Assembly (NCBI RefSeq): GCF_052324685.1
Contig: NC_135218.1
Coordinates: forward strand, 17,456,979-17,520,978
DNA length: 64,000 nt
From: Brachyhypopomus gauderio
Taxonomy: Eukaryota; Chordata; Actinopteri; Gymnotiformes; Hypopomidae
Direction of reading: 5' to 3'
Part shown: positions 10,217 to 21,749 of the stretch, piece after piece
Layout: every line of letters starts with the position of its first letter
Numbering within the stretch: the first letter of the stretch is position 1
Position numbers and translations under genes: made by a program
Notes under the pieces: model-generated
The model's database searches: none
Told to the model about the DNA's origin: nothing
Seen by the model: the letters and a program-made list of their open reading frames with translations, nothing else

Positions 10217-11034
10217 CTGTCTTTCGCAGGAACGCCCTTTAGTGTAATTGACAATACACACTCTTATTCTCAAAAATGCATTTGGGATGATTTCTAGTAT
10301 GTGTATGATTTATTGTGATTTATAATACCACTGTATATTTACCTTGTTGCTTCCAAGCACCTGCCGTAAAATGCACCCCCTTGTAACTCAGTCTCTGTTG
10401 ATGGTAGGTCAAATTCACTTTAGAATTACACAGCTGAGACCATTTCATGTTGATTGAGTTTCATTAATATAGGACAATACAGTTAAGCAATGTATAATCA
10501 TCCTTCTCCAATACATTTGTCCTGGCAAATTACTGGGGTCAATACACTCGCCATGACGTTCTAGAATGTTGACGTATAATGGAAAGGACCAATGAGCGTC
10601 CAGCAGTCCTGTACCTGTGGGTGAGCAACAGACGGACTTCTTCAGGGAAACCCAGGTAGGTTATGTAGTTATAACTCTACTGAGGTAAAATAAATAATGA
10701 AGTAATGTTTAATAACTGGTTGTTTCCAAGAATCTAACTATCTCTGAAAGTTAAATCTTAGCTATCCATTTTACTACAACGGCCTACGGTTAAAGTGTTA
10801 GCATCTAAGCTAACCATCATTTTACTACAACGGCCCTGACGGCAATCGCGCGAGACAACACCGCGAGTTCAAACCAGCTTGTCCGTTAGCTGTAGCCTAG
10901 GTTAGCTAGCTAGTTCGCCTTAGCTTAGCTTCTTTGTAACTAAAAGACAAATCGGTATGACAAAAAAGGGAAAGGGAGTGTAATCGCTAGTGTTGTTGGC
11001 TAACTTATTTCCTTACTTTTTAGATACACTACAC
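10217..11034. other. Central spacer, possible divergent promoter
   Basis: No firm gene. A possible further minus-strand exon lies at about 10,347-10,394 (T-E-L-Q-G-G-A-F-Y-G-R-C), bounded by CAACAG and GTAAAT. Because one gene runs left and the other right from this part of the element, a shared promoter would fall here or in the next few kilobases. No clear TATA or CpG island marks it. Confidence 0.25.
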
Positions 11035-11332
11035 CAGGGGTCGGCAACTGGCGGACCGCGGTCCGTATCCGGACCCGAACGCAGTCCTGTCCGGACCCAA
11101 TCTCATTCCTGATTAACTGGATACGGACCCAAAAAAAACATATTTATTCATTTTGACGGGAGAATTAATTTTAAACCGGAGTATTTATTTCAGGGCTATT
11201 GAAAAAAACACTCCGTCACGAGTGTTACGTTCACCACCCCAGCTCAACAACTTGCGTTCGCCACCCCCCGGACCTCAGGTGACAGCTATCTGCCAAAATT
11301 GGACCGCGGACAAATTTAGTTGAGTACCCCTG
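11035..11332. mobile_element. Non-autonomous hAT element, 298 bp
   Basis: Starts CAGGGGTCGGCAACTGG and ends GTTGAGTACCCCTG. Flanking 8-mers CACTACAC (11,027-11,034) and CACTAGAC (11,333-11,340) match at 7 of 8 positions, the target-duplication length of hAT. The interior is GC-rich with GGACCGCGGTCC palindromes and no coding potential. It is nested in the larger transposon. Confidence 0.8.
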
Positions 11333-11714
11333 CACTAGACAATGTCAACAGGAAATGGAAGACATCATGTGACACATCCGACCTTATTTCCGATGGAGAA
11401 AACGGACCTAAATCAAGGTACATTCATCTTCCACTGAGGTAATCTAGACATAAGTATATATTGCGATTTAGATGACTTCAACTATAACTTACTTGCAGAT
11501 CAAAAAAGAGACCATGTTGGTGGTCAGATGAAGAGTCTCAACCAAAGCAAAGAGGCCCAAGAGCAAATTACCTTGGCCACCACCACCACCACAAGTACAC
11601 AGTAAGCACAAAAACACCCAAATATTGTGTAGGAGCAGGATTGAGAAACCCTGATGTACAGAATGTTCTCTACAAATATATTAAACTCCAAATAATATAT
11701 ACATACATAATTAA

Positions 11715-12320
11715 AATGCACTGTCCCTTACTAAATCAAATCAAATATATTTGTATAGCACTTTTCACAACACAAGTTGTCACAAAGCGCTTTACAGGAT
11801 TTACAAGGTTAACAATACTATGGGTCCAAATCCCTAATGAGCAAGCCAAAGGCGACAGTGGCAAGGAAAAACTCCCTAGATGGTGGGGAATAGGAAGAAA
11901 CCTTGGGAAGACCAAGACTCAAAAGGGAACCCATCCTCCATTGGGCGGCCCGTTAACACAAATTACACAAAAACAAATTATACAGACGAATACACAAGTC
12001 ACAAACAAATCACATAATCAGGCTAAGTATAAGGTAACTAGAATAAAAGTTCTGGGTGTTGATATTGTCAATGTAAATGTCTTGTGATGAACGCCAGGTT
12101 TTCATTCCGTGTCGGAGTGATGATAATGGTATTGTAGTCTCCGACTGCAGTCCTGTGAACGAAGTGAACGTGCTGTGTTGTAATGATCAATAAGTTCACT
12201 AAGATACTCTGGAGCTAAGCCATGCAGTGTTTTATATGTTAATAAAAGTATTTTATAGTTAATACGGAATCTAACAGGCAGCTAATGTAATGACGATAGT
12301 ATAGGACTAATGTCCTTACC
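11715..12320. repeat. Dispersed teleost interspersed repeat
   Basis: Contains CAAAGCGCTTTACA, GACAGTGGCAAGGAAAAACT and GAAACCTTGGGAAGACCAAG, phrases I associate with a high-copy fish repeat. The open frame across it (11,641-12,087) is not a gene. The retrotransposon family is not certain. Confidence 0.5.
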
Positions 12321-12638
12321 TCTTCTTAGCTCCAATATCAAAACCACAGCTTACAGCCAAGGGGAAACCAGTAAACCCTCCAAACACTTGTAGGTACCTG
12401 ATCATACCTGCATTGAAATACAAAAAAGAATGACTTAAATGTATTTATATTCATATGCCATTTATGTATTCACAGCCCCAAGTCTACCCAGAGTAAGGCA
12501 GCATTGGATGGAGGTTAACTTCAGGGATTTCACTAAACAACGCTAAAAGAAATATATCAGCAATGTTAACATTCAATAAATCTCCTAGCAGAACTACTCG
12601 CACACAGAATAGGGGCCAGGAATCCAGTCGACACTTCT
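12312..12638 (-). other. Two candidate minus-strand exons, product unknown
   Basis: A candidate exon from about 12,638 to 12,489 follows a good CATTTTCAG acceptor and encodes L-L-G-D-L-L-N-V-N-I-A-D-I-F-L-L. A second from about 12,408 follows CAATGCAG and reaches a GTAAGG donor near 12,317. Joined in phase, the second reads P-T-S-V-W-R-V-Y-W-F-P-L-G and stops; in another frame it is open through the donor. No family is recognised. They could be upstream exons of the Ulp1/PHD gene or chance. Confidence 0.2.
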
Positions 12639-13781
12639 GAAAATGAGGGGGAAAAATGTAAAACAAAGAAAACCTGCATACTTCCACATTATACCTACTA
12701 AATTAATACAACACCACATTTCAACCCATTTAGAAACATAAATAGATCACTTTATTAATCCCAGAGGGAGTCACGTATTGCAGCATTGTTATAATAGTAT
12801 TCATGATGCTAAAAACACACAGTGCTGACACCACTCAGTGGTCATATTCTAATGGATACTTTTCAAAGTAAGAAAGCACTGCTGATCTAAACTGTCATTA
12901 AAATCTGATCAATTAAGTCTGATTAAACCATGGGTTAAAGTTCTCCGTCACTACGACGGATTTCCGTCATTTGATTTTTTTGGGGAAAAAATCCGTCAAA
13001 TCATAATAAACCACACGCGCGTGCGTGCTATCTTTTGTGGCTGAAATATGATTCTCACTGGCGCTCATCAGCGCTGGATGGATGACGGCGGTGTCATTTG
13101 ATTGACTTGCGGGTCATTCCGCCTTCAGATTTACGGACATTATGTAGAAAAGTGACCTCCCTCCTGCCTGGCGTGACCGTAGCGCGCGACTCTGTACACC
13201 TCGTGCAAACTTGCGCGAACGGCGGAGGCTAGTTGACGCGTCACATTCTTTTTGCAGTCTTGTGCGAAACGATATGTGGTAGTATAAAGAAACACCGCTC
13301 AAAAACAGGAGAATTTTAATGTTGCTATGTGTTCCAGGTTTGAAAAGTGCTGGAATTTAGGCTAAAGTACTTTAAAATGTTGAAATTGTAACTACTTCGT
13401 TTCACAACAAATATCTGTCTGACTGAACAGTTTTCTTGCATTACGTTAACAAATACGAGCCTCTTGTAATTCCAGGAAACATGAGAGAACGTGAAGACAT
13501 TAAGATTGGGTGTTTTGAAAATAAACAACCATTTAAAAATGTGATAAAAAGCGAATTATTTCGAATCATTTCGAGTATATGTATAAATATTTAACTTAAT
13601 TAAATGTAACATTGAAAACGTGTTGAAATGGACCTTGAAAGTGACGTGCAAGTGCTTTAATTCCACCTTATAAAGGTGTATGAACCCTGCAAACATGACT
13701 TTGTTCATTGTGCTGAGGCGCGGCGCGTGCGAAGTTACAAAATTCGAGAGGTGCACGACCTTGCGAATCACCAGCGCCCTC

Positions 13782-15190
13782 CAATAGTATACGGCGCGAG
13801 ACTGGGAGACTCTCTCACCATGGCTCTCTCATCCTGGCTGCACCGCGCTGGTGAAGTTCCGTTATAGTCTCGCGTGATAGGAATTTCTAAATAAAAGTAA
13901 TAAATGCAAATTTACCGTTTCTACATAAATAACTACATATACCTTCACTCTTTGTATTTACGAAACATCCTACATGGCATTATAAGGATGTTTGCAAAGG
14001 ATTTGAAAACTTCAATGCACATTAAACTTAATGTTTTGCAGATAAAATTCAGGTAGAAATACATGAAAACACACAAACAAAATATTTCCATTTAGAACTT
14101 TATTTTTGCAAAAGCCGCATGGCTTCCCCTCTTTAAACACTGTTCAATTTACAGTTGATTGGTATTCCCAATTTGTCAAGCATTGTTCATTGTTCCCATG
14201 CGAAGTTTACAATGCAGAGAACTTAACAGGCTATTCTTAAATGTTTTCCTCTCCATAAAGTAACTTTATGAACATATACATTGCCAATACAAGACTAGAA
14301 TGTAAGATTCGTTTGTCTACAAAAACGAGGTATTTTAACTTACACTAAACGCTGGCGTCGGCCATCGTTTTGCACACGAACGAGGAGGGTACGGCTCGAG
14401 AAAAGAGACCACCTCCCCGTGGCTGCGTGTGCGTGGCTGCCTGGCCATGGCACAAACGCGTTCCTGATCTCGCGCATGCTCGTTCGTGTGCAAAACGATG
14501 GCCGACGCCAGCGTTTAGTGTAAGTTAAAATACCTCGTTTTTGTAGACAAACGAATCTTACATTCTAGTCTTGTATTGGCAATGTATATGTTCATAAAGT
14601 TACTTTATGGAGAGGAAAACATTTAAGAATAGCCTGTTAAGTTCTCTGCATTGTAAACTTCGCATGGGAACAATGAACAATGCTTGACAAATTGGGAATA
14701 CCAATCAACTGTAAATTGAACAGTGTTTAAAGAGGGGAAGCCATGCGGCTTTTGCAAAAATAAAGTTCTAAATGGAAATATTTTGTTTGTGTGTTTTCAT
14801 GTATTTCTACCTGAATTTTATCTGCAAAACATTAAGTTTAATGTGCATTGAAGTTTTCAAATCCTTTGCAAACATCCTTATAATGCCATGTAGGATGTTT
14901 CGTAAATACAAAGAGTGAAGGTATATGTAGTTATTTATGTAGAAACGGTAAATTTGCATTTATTACTTTTATTTAGAAATTCCTATCACGCGAGACTATA
15001 ACGGAACTTCACCAGCGCGGTGCAGCCAGGATGAGAGAGCCATGGTGAGAGAGTCTCCCAGTCTCGCGCCGTATACTATTGACACGAACGAGCATGCGCG
15101 AGATCAGGAACGCGTTTGTGCCATGGCCAGGCAGCCACGCACACGCAGCCACGGGGAGGTGGTCTCTTTTCTCGAGCCGTACCCTCCTCG
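13782..15190. repeat. Compound inverted repeat: arm, loop, inverted arm, inverted loop
   Basis: Left arm 13,782-14,383 and right arm 14,480-15,081 are 602 bases each and pair with no indels seen (positions sum to 28,863). The 96-base loop (14,384-14,479) is repeated inverted just outside the right arm, at about 15,083-15,190 (positions sum to 29,571). The order is therefore A-S-A'-S'. The near identity implies recent origin, ongoing gene conversion or an assembly duplication. Arms include TCTCGCG-type motifs and a short ATG frame; no gene is called. Confidence 0.9.
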
Positions 15191-15310
15191 CGCGCGAGGC
15201 TCTCGCGCACGGGTGGAGCCACCGCGATTACGTCATTTTCGGCGCACGCACCGCCCGCGTCGCCCGCGCCGCCCGCGCTGCCCGCACGCGCCGCGTCAAA
15301 TATAATGGCT
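15190..15310. other. CpG-dense stretch beside the inverted repeat
   Basis: Very CpG-rich (CGCGCGAGGC, then repeated CGCCCGCG units up to 15,297), unlike its AT-rich surroundings. It lies about 500 bases upstream of the first candidate exon of the DUF4806-like gene and includes TTACGTCATTT, a CRE-like site. It could be that gene's promoter; this is inference. Confidence 0.35.
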
Positions 15311-15794
15311 TAAACCAGGCTTAACATGGATGGTTTTGTTCTGTTTGTATTTAAAAGCTCTATCCAGTGTAATTTTTTTGTAACATACCTACTTAAAGCA
15401 GGTAATCTTACGGCTTATGTTTTTGTGAATAGTGAATTTGATAAAAACAAGAGAGCTTCATACCTTTTAAAACTCACCAGGATTCACTAAATTTGACTTG
15501 ATCTTTAAATAGTTTTCTGAAGAGGACCCCCAGATTTATGTACATTTATTGCTCAGGTGTTGCATTTTGTCGCTTCATAGATTCTCTCTTCTCTCCTTAC
15601 ACAGGCTGTTTAGATAAATATACTTTATAAATGTGTTTATTGTGTAGAATTAGGCAAAAGAGGTCGTGTCCCAACTACACCACATTTTCAGTAATTGCTA
15701 GCATTGTCTTTTGCCAGGAAAAATTTTCAGTCAAATGAAAATTTCTTGCTTTAACCCATGGATTAAACCTATTGTGTCAATGTTTCCCCCCCAG

Positions 15795-17890
15795 CATCAA
15801 ACCCGCCACTACACAGTCAGAATGTGGATTTTAGAACAATGTCCTCCTATCAAAGTAAGGTTATAGGTACAGTAAAACAGATACTCCATGTAAACTTAGC
15901 TTGTTCCCTAAAATGCAGACAGTATCTGCAGTGTACCTTTATAAAGAAATTACAAACACATATGAACACACATGTACTTACCAAAGACATATTCTTTCCA
16001 CAGCGCCACAGCCACAATAGGAGTCCTCCGATTGGTCTCACATCTCCACCTCATGGTAGGACACATACTGAAAGTTTAAAATGTTTACTCTAAGCAGTGC
16101 AATATTACACATACACTGGGTCTTCATATTAAATATTTGTTGTTGGGCACAGCAGTTTAAGGCAATGTCCTTATTTTATCCTTATTTTTGTCCATTGCAT
16201 TGACTCTAATTACTGCATGTTTTTACTACTTTTTTAGCATCAAGAGCTCGCGCCTCAGGACGTTTAATACCCTCCCAGTGCACTCGTATGTTTTCAAAAA
16301 TTTAATTCCAAACAAACTCAATTTCACTAAACATTCTTGCTCAAATTAAATATATCAATGTATATAATAATGTGAATGCAAACCTTTTTGAATATTCATT
16401 TAAATGTTATTGTTGTGTATGTTATATATGTCACAGCCACTGATTGATGCATCCTTGAGGCTATTGGTGAGGTGCAGCTGCAACTGCAGCATTTAACTGC
16501 AGTTGTTCAGGCAATGGCAGGAGAGAGGAGCAGAAATCTTCCAACACCACTGGAAGAAGATCTGGAAGAAAACATACTCCCCCTCCAGTGTGCAGAGGAT
16601 TTTGTGCGCCTAGAACATGATTTGACCAACAGTGACACAAAAAAAAAGGTCAGTACTGAAATATACCATTTTAACAAACTCGCACAGAGTACACATTTTG
16701 TAAACATCTTGTAAAAGATAAACATTTATTTAGGAACAAAGTAGTTATCTTTTCTTTCGAGTACAAAATTAAGAACGATATATCCATCCATCCTGAGGGT
16801 TGATTTAAGGAACATTATTATGAACTCCTTAATGTTTGTAATCATACCTTTGTAAATTTTAAAAACCTTTTATGAATTCGGTCCCTGGTTTTTATTTATC
16901 TGTCTGTCTGTCTACAGATGTCAAAGCTGTCATTAGATGGGGGCAGTCAGGGCCTGGTGGTTAGGGAACTGGTGTGGCAGAGGAGAAAAAAAGGAATTGG
17001 GCACACTCGCATCAAGGAACTTGTAGTATGTAAGTATGAAAATAAGACCATAGTATACCAAACATGACAAATATAGTACCATAAAAACAAATCACAAATA
17101 GCTTTGTTTTATAATTGACATTTACCGTCTTGGTTGGTGATCCTTAGTTTTGATGTGTATAGTCACAACAGGGGTGAATAATCTTATCCACAAAGGCTTC
17201 ATGTTGGTATCAGTTTTTAAAAAATTATCATGTGTGCTTCTGCAGCCAAAGTGCCCCTTTCTGGATAGAACTGGACACCACTGAGTAAAATAACTGACTT
17301 TTTAAGAAATTTTAAGATGGCATATCTCAGAAATGATTTGCAATGCATATTACATGAAACAATTCAGTGTCACTCTTAAATCTTAAGACGCACATACATT
17401 TAATTAGAAATGCTTGCCTTCTAATATGAAGAGAAATTAGTGCCAAATTGAAAAGCAGTCATTGGAAAAAGTATTCAAAGTATAATATCCATAGTGCCGT
17501 ATTGCTCTAAACCACAGGCATACTAATTAGTACCTGCACTCATCTGTTGTGTTTTCATCCCTCTTTCCATCCCATTCATTTTTCCACACCCACAAGCCAT
17601 AGAGTTTCTGTATCTGAACAGCCACTAAACTTCATGTACACAGCTTTTCATTAGCACTTCTTAGCAATAGTGCCTAAATGGCTTATTAGCAACAGGCTCA
17701 TCCTTAGGCCCAAAATTATCTTAGAAACTAAAACATACAAGTAATTTTCTAATTAAACAATGTTGTACTTACAGCATCTGCGATGAGAAATCCTCAGCTG
17801 TCCCACCCATGTGAAGCTGATGCAGAAAAGTCGATGAAAGACTGGCTTCATCTGGCGCCTGACAGACTTCATCGCGGAAGACCACGCTGA
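15795..17890 (+). pseudogene. DUF4806-like transposon gene, one in-frame stop
   Basis: Candidate exons: 15,795-15,854; 16,004-16,055; 16,238-16,285; 16,437-16,648; 16,918-17,029; 17,775-17,890 (TGA stop). All have GT-AG borders. The last five join in one frame, interrupted only by TGA at 16,445-16,447. The first exon does not join in frame. The fourth exon encodes L-P-L-Q-C-A-E-D-F-V-R-L-E-H-D-L, the next G-S-Q-G-L-V-V-R-E-L-V-W, and the last A-M-R-N-P-Q...S-M-K-D-W-L-H-L-A-P-D-R-L. This order (PL...EDF..LE..L, a middle helix, then a C-terminal W-L..AP-R motif) is how I remember DUF4806, a domain of unknown function common in transposon-linked fish and insect genes. Confidence is moderate for the domain and higher for the exon chain. 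Confidence 0.55.
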
Positions 17891-18031
17891 ATCAACGTGA
17901 TCAAGTCGATTTAAGCCCTTCGTGTTCATACATGGACAGTTCCGTTTTTGTTACAGCACTGAGAAAATGATTTACAATATCATAGTTAAACAACGACAAC
18001 ACTTTTATTATTATATGGTGTTAAAGAAAGG

Positions 18032-18350
18032 AATACGGAAGGACAAGTGGTGGTAGATTTTGCTAAGAGGATAAAGATAAAGATGGCTGTAGTTAACACT
18101 TACTTTAAGAAAAAGGAAGAGCACAGGGTAACATAAGAGTGGGGGAAGATGCACACAGGTCGACTATATCCTCTAGGAGACAAAACCTGAGAGAGGTTAG
18201 TGATTGCAAGGTGTTACCAGGGGAGAGTGTAGCTAAACAGCATAGGATGGTGATATGTAGGATGGTTTTAGAGGTGAAGAAGAGGAGAGTGAGAGCGCCA
18301 CCTAAGATCAGGTGGTGGAAGTTAAAGGATGAGGACTGTTCGCAATTGTC
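18032..18350 (+). pseudogene. LINE endonuclease fragment (RTE-like)
   Basis: The plus frame gives V-V-V-D-F-A-K-R-I-K-I-K-M-A-V-V-N-T-Y-F-K-K-K-E-E-H-R-V-T, then a stop and a frameshift. It continues as N-L-R-E-V-S-D-C-K-V-L-P-G-E-S-V and H-R-M-V-I-C-R-M. This is the C-terminal part of an AP-type endonuclease of a non-LTR retrotransposon, with the start of the linker to reverse transcriptase. It is truncated on both sides and inactive. Confidence 0.75.
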
Positions 18351-19063
18351 ATGGACAGACTGACACGCAATTCCCGAAAGATGATTATTTTGAATAATAA
18401 TAATAATGTGATTTACATTTTATCATTTTTTAGTAATTGTTTGTTTATGCATGTGAATTGGTTCTAAAATACAACTTTTCAAAATAATATTTTATGTACA
18501 CTTTAGAATTTGTTAAGTTTTTGTTTGTGCATGTGAATTAGTTAATACAACTTTTCAAAATTGTAAACTGGCTGTCTCTTTACATCTTTTAAACTGGTTG
18601 TCTCTTTAAATCTTTTAAAGGCAAAATCTGAATAACAGGAAATAGGAATTAAACTCCACAAACAACTATTTCGTTATCTAGCTAGTTGTCTACCTGGGAT
18701 TATATGCAGAACAAGAATAAATAGGCTACTGCTGCTCGCGTGAAGATCTTTAAAAGAACAAAACATGAAAACGCTCGACGGAATAACGGACTCGCATGGC
18801 TTGATCCAAAAACGACGTTGGTAAGACGATGTATAGACGCTTTAACGATGAAGCTGTAAGCGTCGCATAAACATCGTAAATACAGCTTAAAAGCATCAGA
18901 TGATGAACGTCGTTCGGAGATCAGATGGACGTCGTTTGAACATCAGGTAACGACGTCTATGCGACGTCGTGCCAGTGAGCAAACGACCGACCGCAGATGC
19001 TTTAACGACGTAACTGTGAACGTCGCATAAACGTCTTGCCGACGTATCTGTGCTGTCTGGGTA

Positions 19064-20965
19064 AAGATTTATTATATTTCTCTGTGTATGTTCATGTTGT
19101 TCATGCTATCAGCGTATTGTAAACCACTGTGAGCGAGTAGCACCGCTGAATACATTCGGCACCTGCCTCCACTACGCGTCACATGCCGATTAGAAGTGGC
19201 CACCGCAAACGTAACGGGCCTCTCAGAAGTGGCACCCACCATCGCCAGTGTCACCAGCCACTTGAAAACCATTTGTAGAATTTGTGTAAACTAAGATTTA
19301 TGTAGTAGGTAGGAACCTGTGACCATGTCTAATTTGTCGCAAAAAGTAATTGGCTGAGTTTCCTGTGGTTGTTTTGGACCAGCAGATATGGGCAACTAAA
19401 AAAGGCAATAGCGAGCTAGCGTCCGTGCACGGTAGTCGCAACTTCGGCGACAGTGGAAGAGAAAATAACGCAGGATATCCGAGCGGAATTGAGACGCTGT
19501 GCGGATCCGTGTGGTCGGCGTGAGTGTTACTGCAACGGAGAACGATCCCTCCGGGGCGTTGAGAACGCAGACGTTATTGAAAGGTGTGGTTGTTTTATCC
19601 GGGCCTCTGATTATAGTTGCTGTTTGCCCACCTACAGGTATTTTATTTATGCTCAGCAAAGAACTGGGAAACGTTAGTGTGACAAACGGACGAACGGTGG
19701 AGAAGTACTGCCTATTCGGGGTATGTAGGCATCTGTGTTTAGCTGTTGGTGTGGGCTTGCTAATGGGACCCTCTTAATGGTAGCCATTTTCTATTCTTTT
19801 TATTTCAGGGATGCTGTTAATTTTTATAAATCAAGTACGTGACCTGGTTATGTCCCTAATTATTGGGACTATATTTGAGATTACGGAACTGATTGTCACC
19901 TAATTTTAGCACTAGAAATGTATTATGCTGATGTGACGCTGCCCTCTTACTACTTTTGTTTACCAGGTATAAGAAGTTGCGAACTGGGGCTAGCTGCTGT
20001 TTTGGGGTTTTCTTTTGGTTAGGTCTGTTTTTTTTCTTCTTTTTATTAAGATTGAACTTTAATCTGCTCTGGCTCGTAGTTCATATTGTGAGTTTTTTTG
20101 TTTTTGATTTTGTTTTATTAAAACAACCCCCTCACCACATCTTCCTTGAAGCTGTCTGAGCGGGGGGGGGGGGGGGGGGGGTTGCTTCTGTAGTGATTTG
20201 AGGTGTGTAGTGTCCAATTAAGGGTGGGTTTGCAGTGATATTATTACCAGTATTAATGTGGTGTTTCTCTTTTTCTTTTCAGTCCGGGCACTGGACTTTT
20301 CCCTGGTGTGAAATTTTAGTAGATAAGGACACATCCCACCCCCAGAGCTCAGTCTAGGGTTTGTTTTGAAGACCGTAGTCATATCTATAGGCCTACTCTT
20401 TTTATAAAGTTGTGGTATCCCTTGGCTATCATACTCATTAAAGAGAAGTGTGTTTTTATGTCGGCTAAGTTTTAATAGTGACCAATGGTTAATAAAGAAC
20501 CTGTATATTTTCTAAAGTAACCTGTGTGCTTGTATTCATTCAGAGCTCCTCTTTGCTCTTGGAGTAAACTAAGGGGTGGCATAGTCCACTTTAGAATTGG
20601 GCAATCAGGGTTCCAGTGCCACATTTATAACTTTTGTTTGTTAATTTTTGTTGGGTGAACGAGCTGACAGCCGGCTTGTCATTTACAACATGTCGAATGT
20701 ACGTTATAGTAGGCTTAAGGTACAGTGGTAGACAGTTAACGAGAGCATTGTAAGTTAAAAGATTTATTACATATAATGTTTATCAGTGTATGTTCAAGTT
20801 ATCCATGCCACCAGCGTAATACAAACCCCTGCCTCCTCCGCGAGTGGCAACCGCAATCGGCACATGCCCATCAGAAGTAGCACCCACCACCGGCAGTGTC
20901 ACCAGTCACTTGAAAGCCTTATGCTGGCCAAAGTGCCATGTGTAGGATTTGTGGACATGAAGATT
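19064..20965. repeat. Diverged direct repeat flanking the big transposon
   Basis: About 19,064-19,300 and about 20,757-20,965 are related: both contain GATTTATTA..TAT, TGTATGTTCA, CACCCACCA.C.CCAGTGTCACCAG and CACTTGAAA. The stretch left of 20,757 resembles 7,085-7,157 (CAGTTAACGA, CATGTCGAA). The 20.7-kb copy therefore represents the uninterrupted site. Between the copies are a 20-base poly-G (20,162-20,181) and open frames I cannot assign. Confidence 0.6.
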
Positions 20966-21749
20966 TGTTTGTCAATTATTCTACTGAGAGAAAATTTCTA
21001 TGTATTTCTATATTCTAAACTTTGCCCTTAATTAGACATTGTTCAATGAAATTTTATGTTACTTTGAAAATGTATATATCAGAATCAGAATTCTGATATG
21101 TTTTGTAAATATTTTAGCTAATTAAAATGTTCTCTCTAATAATATTTGCAGGAAGGGTGTAACGGAGCTCTCGTCCGTTCCATGCTGTGAACTATTATAA
21201 TGGACAGAACCACAGGACAACCTCAGTTTTAAAGACTCTTTTATTGGTATCCACAGGGCTGCAGTGGCAAACACTAGTTGGACCTTGTCGGGACTCTGAA
21301 AAACAAATAAACAACTGTGATTATCTTGCACTATTCAGGGTGGCCAACTGATAGTGTAGAGGATTACTATATTCCATGCATATTTAACTGTTTATTGTGA
21401 GTTTTGAAGTTAGTTCAACTTACCTGTTTGTTCCAGCATGCTGGCAGCCTCTTACAGGCCAAAGGACCTGAGCCCAGGGGGTTGATGGGTTATGTAGTCT
21501 TGAGGTTGTGCTACAAGTGGAATGTTCCATTTCCCATGTTTGAGCCTGGGGGAGAGGACCTGCTTTTATGGTTCTGAAAAGTGGTTAAGTTTCCAGCATG
21601 AATGTTTTAATATTAAATGTTTTATATTCATACTAAAATTAAATTTAATCAAATGTTTTATTGATTAGGAAAATCCCTGTGGTATAACTGGTGAACACAT
21701 TCACCCTGTGGGTGAAAAATCCAAGTTCAAGACTTGGCAGGGATTGCTT

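Larger units (their letters stand above)
7160..19061. mobile_element. 11.9-kb DNA transposon carrying two split genes
   Basis: The ends are 13-bp inverted repeats, CCCAGACAGCACA at 7,160 and its complement ending at 19,061, flanked by TA on both sides (7,158-7,159 and 19,062-19,063). About 170 to 300 bases inside each end are rich in ACGTC/GACGT motifs, as expected of subterminal protein-binding sites. Left flank plus right flank joined resembles an uninterrupted copy at about 20,700-20,965, with the insertion point at TA 20,756-20,757. Cargo: a minus-strand Ulp1-like/PHD gene at the left and a plus-strand DUF4806-like gene at the right. Nested inside are an hAT element, a dispersed fish repeat, a large inverted repeat and a LINE scrap. 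I found no DDE transposase, so the superfamily is unassigned. Kyakuja-Dileera-Zisupton-type elements carry Ulp1-like and PHD domains, but that link is speculative. Confidence 0.65.
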
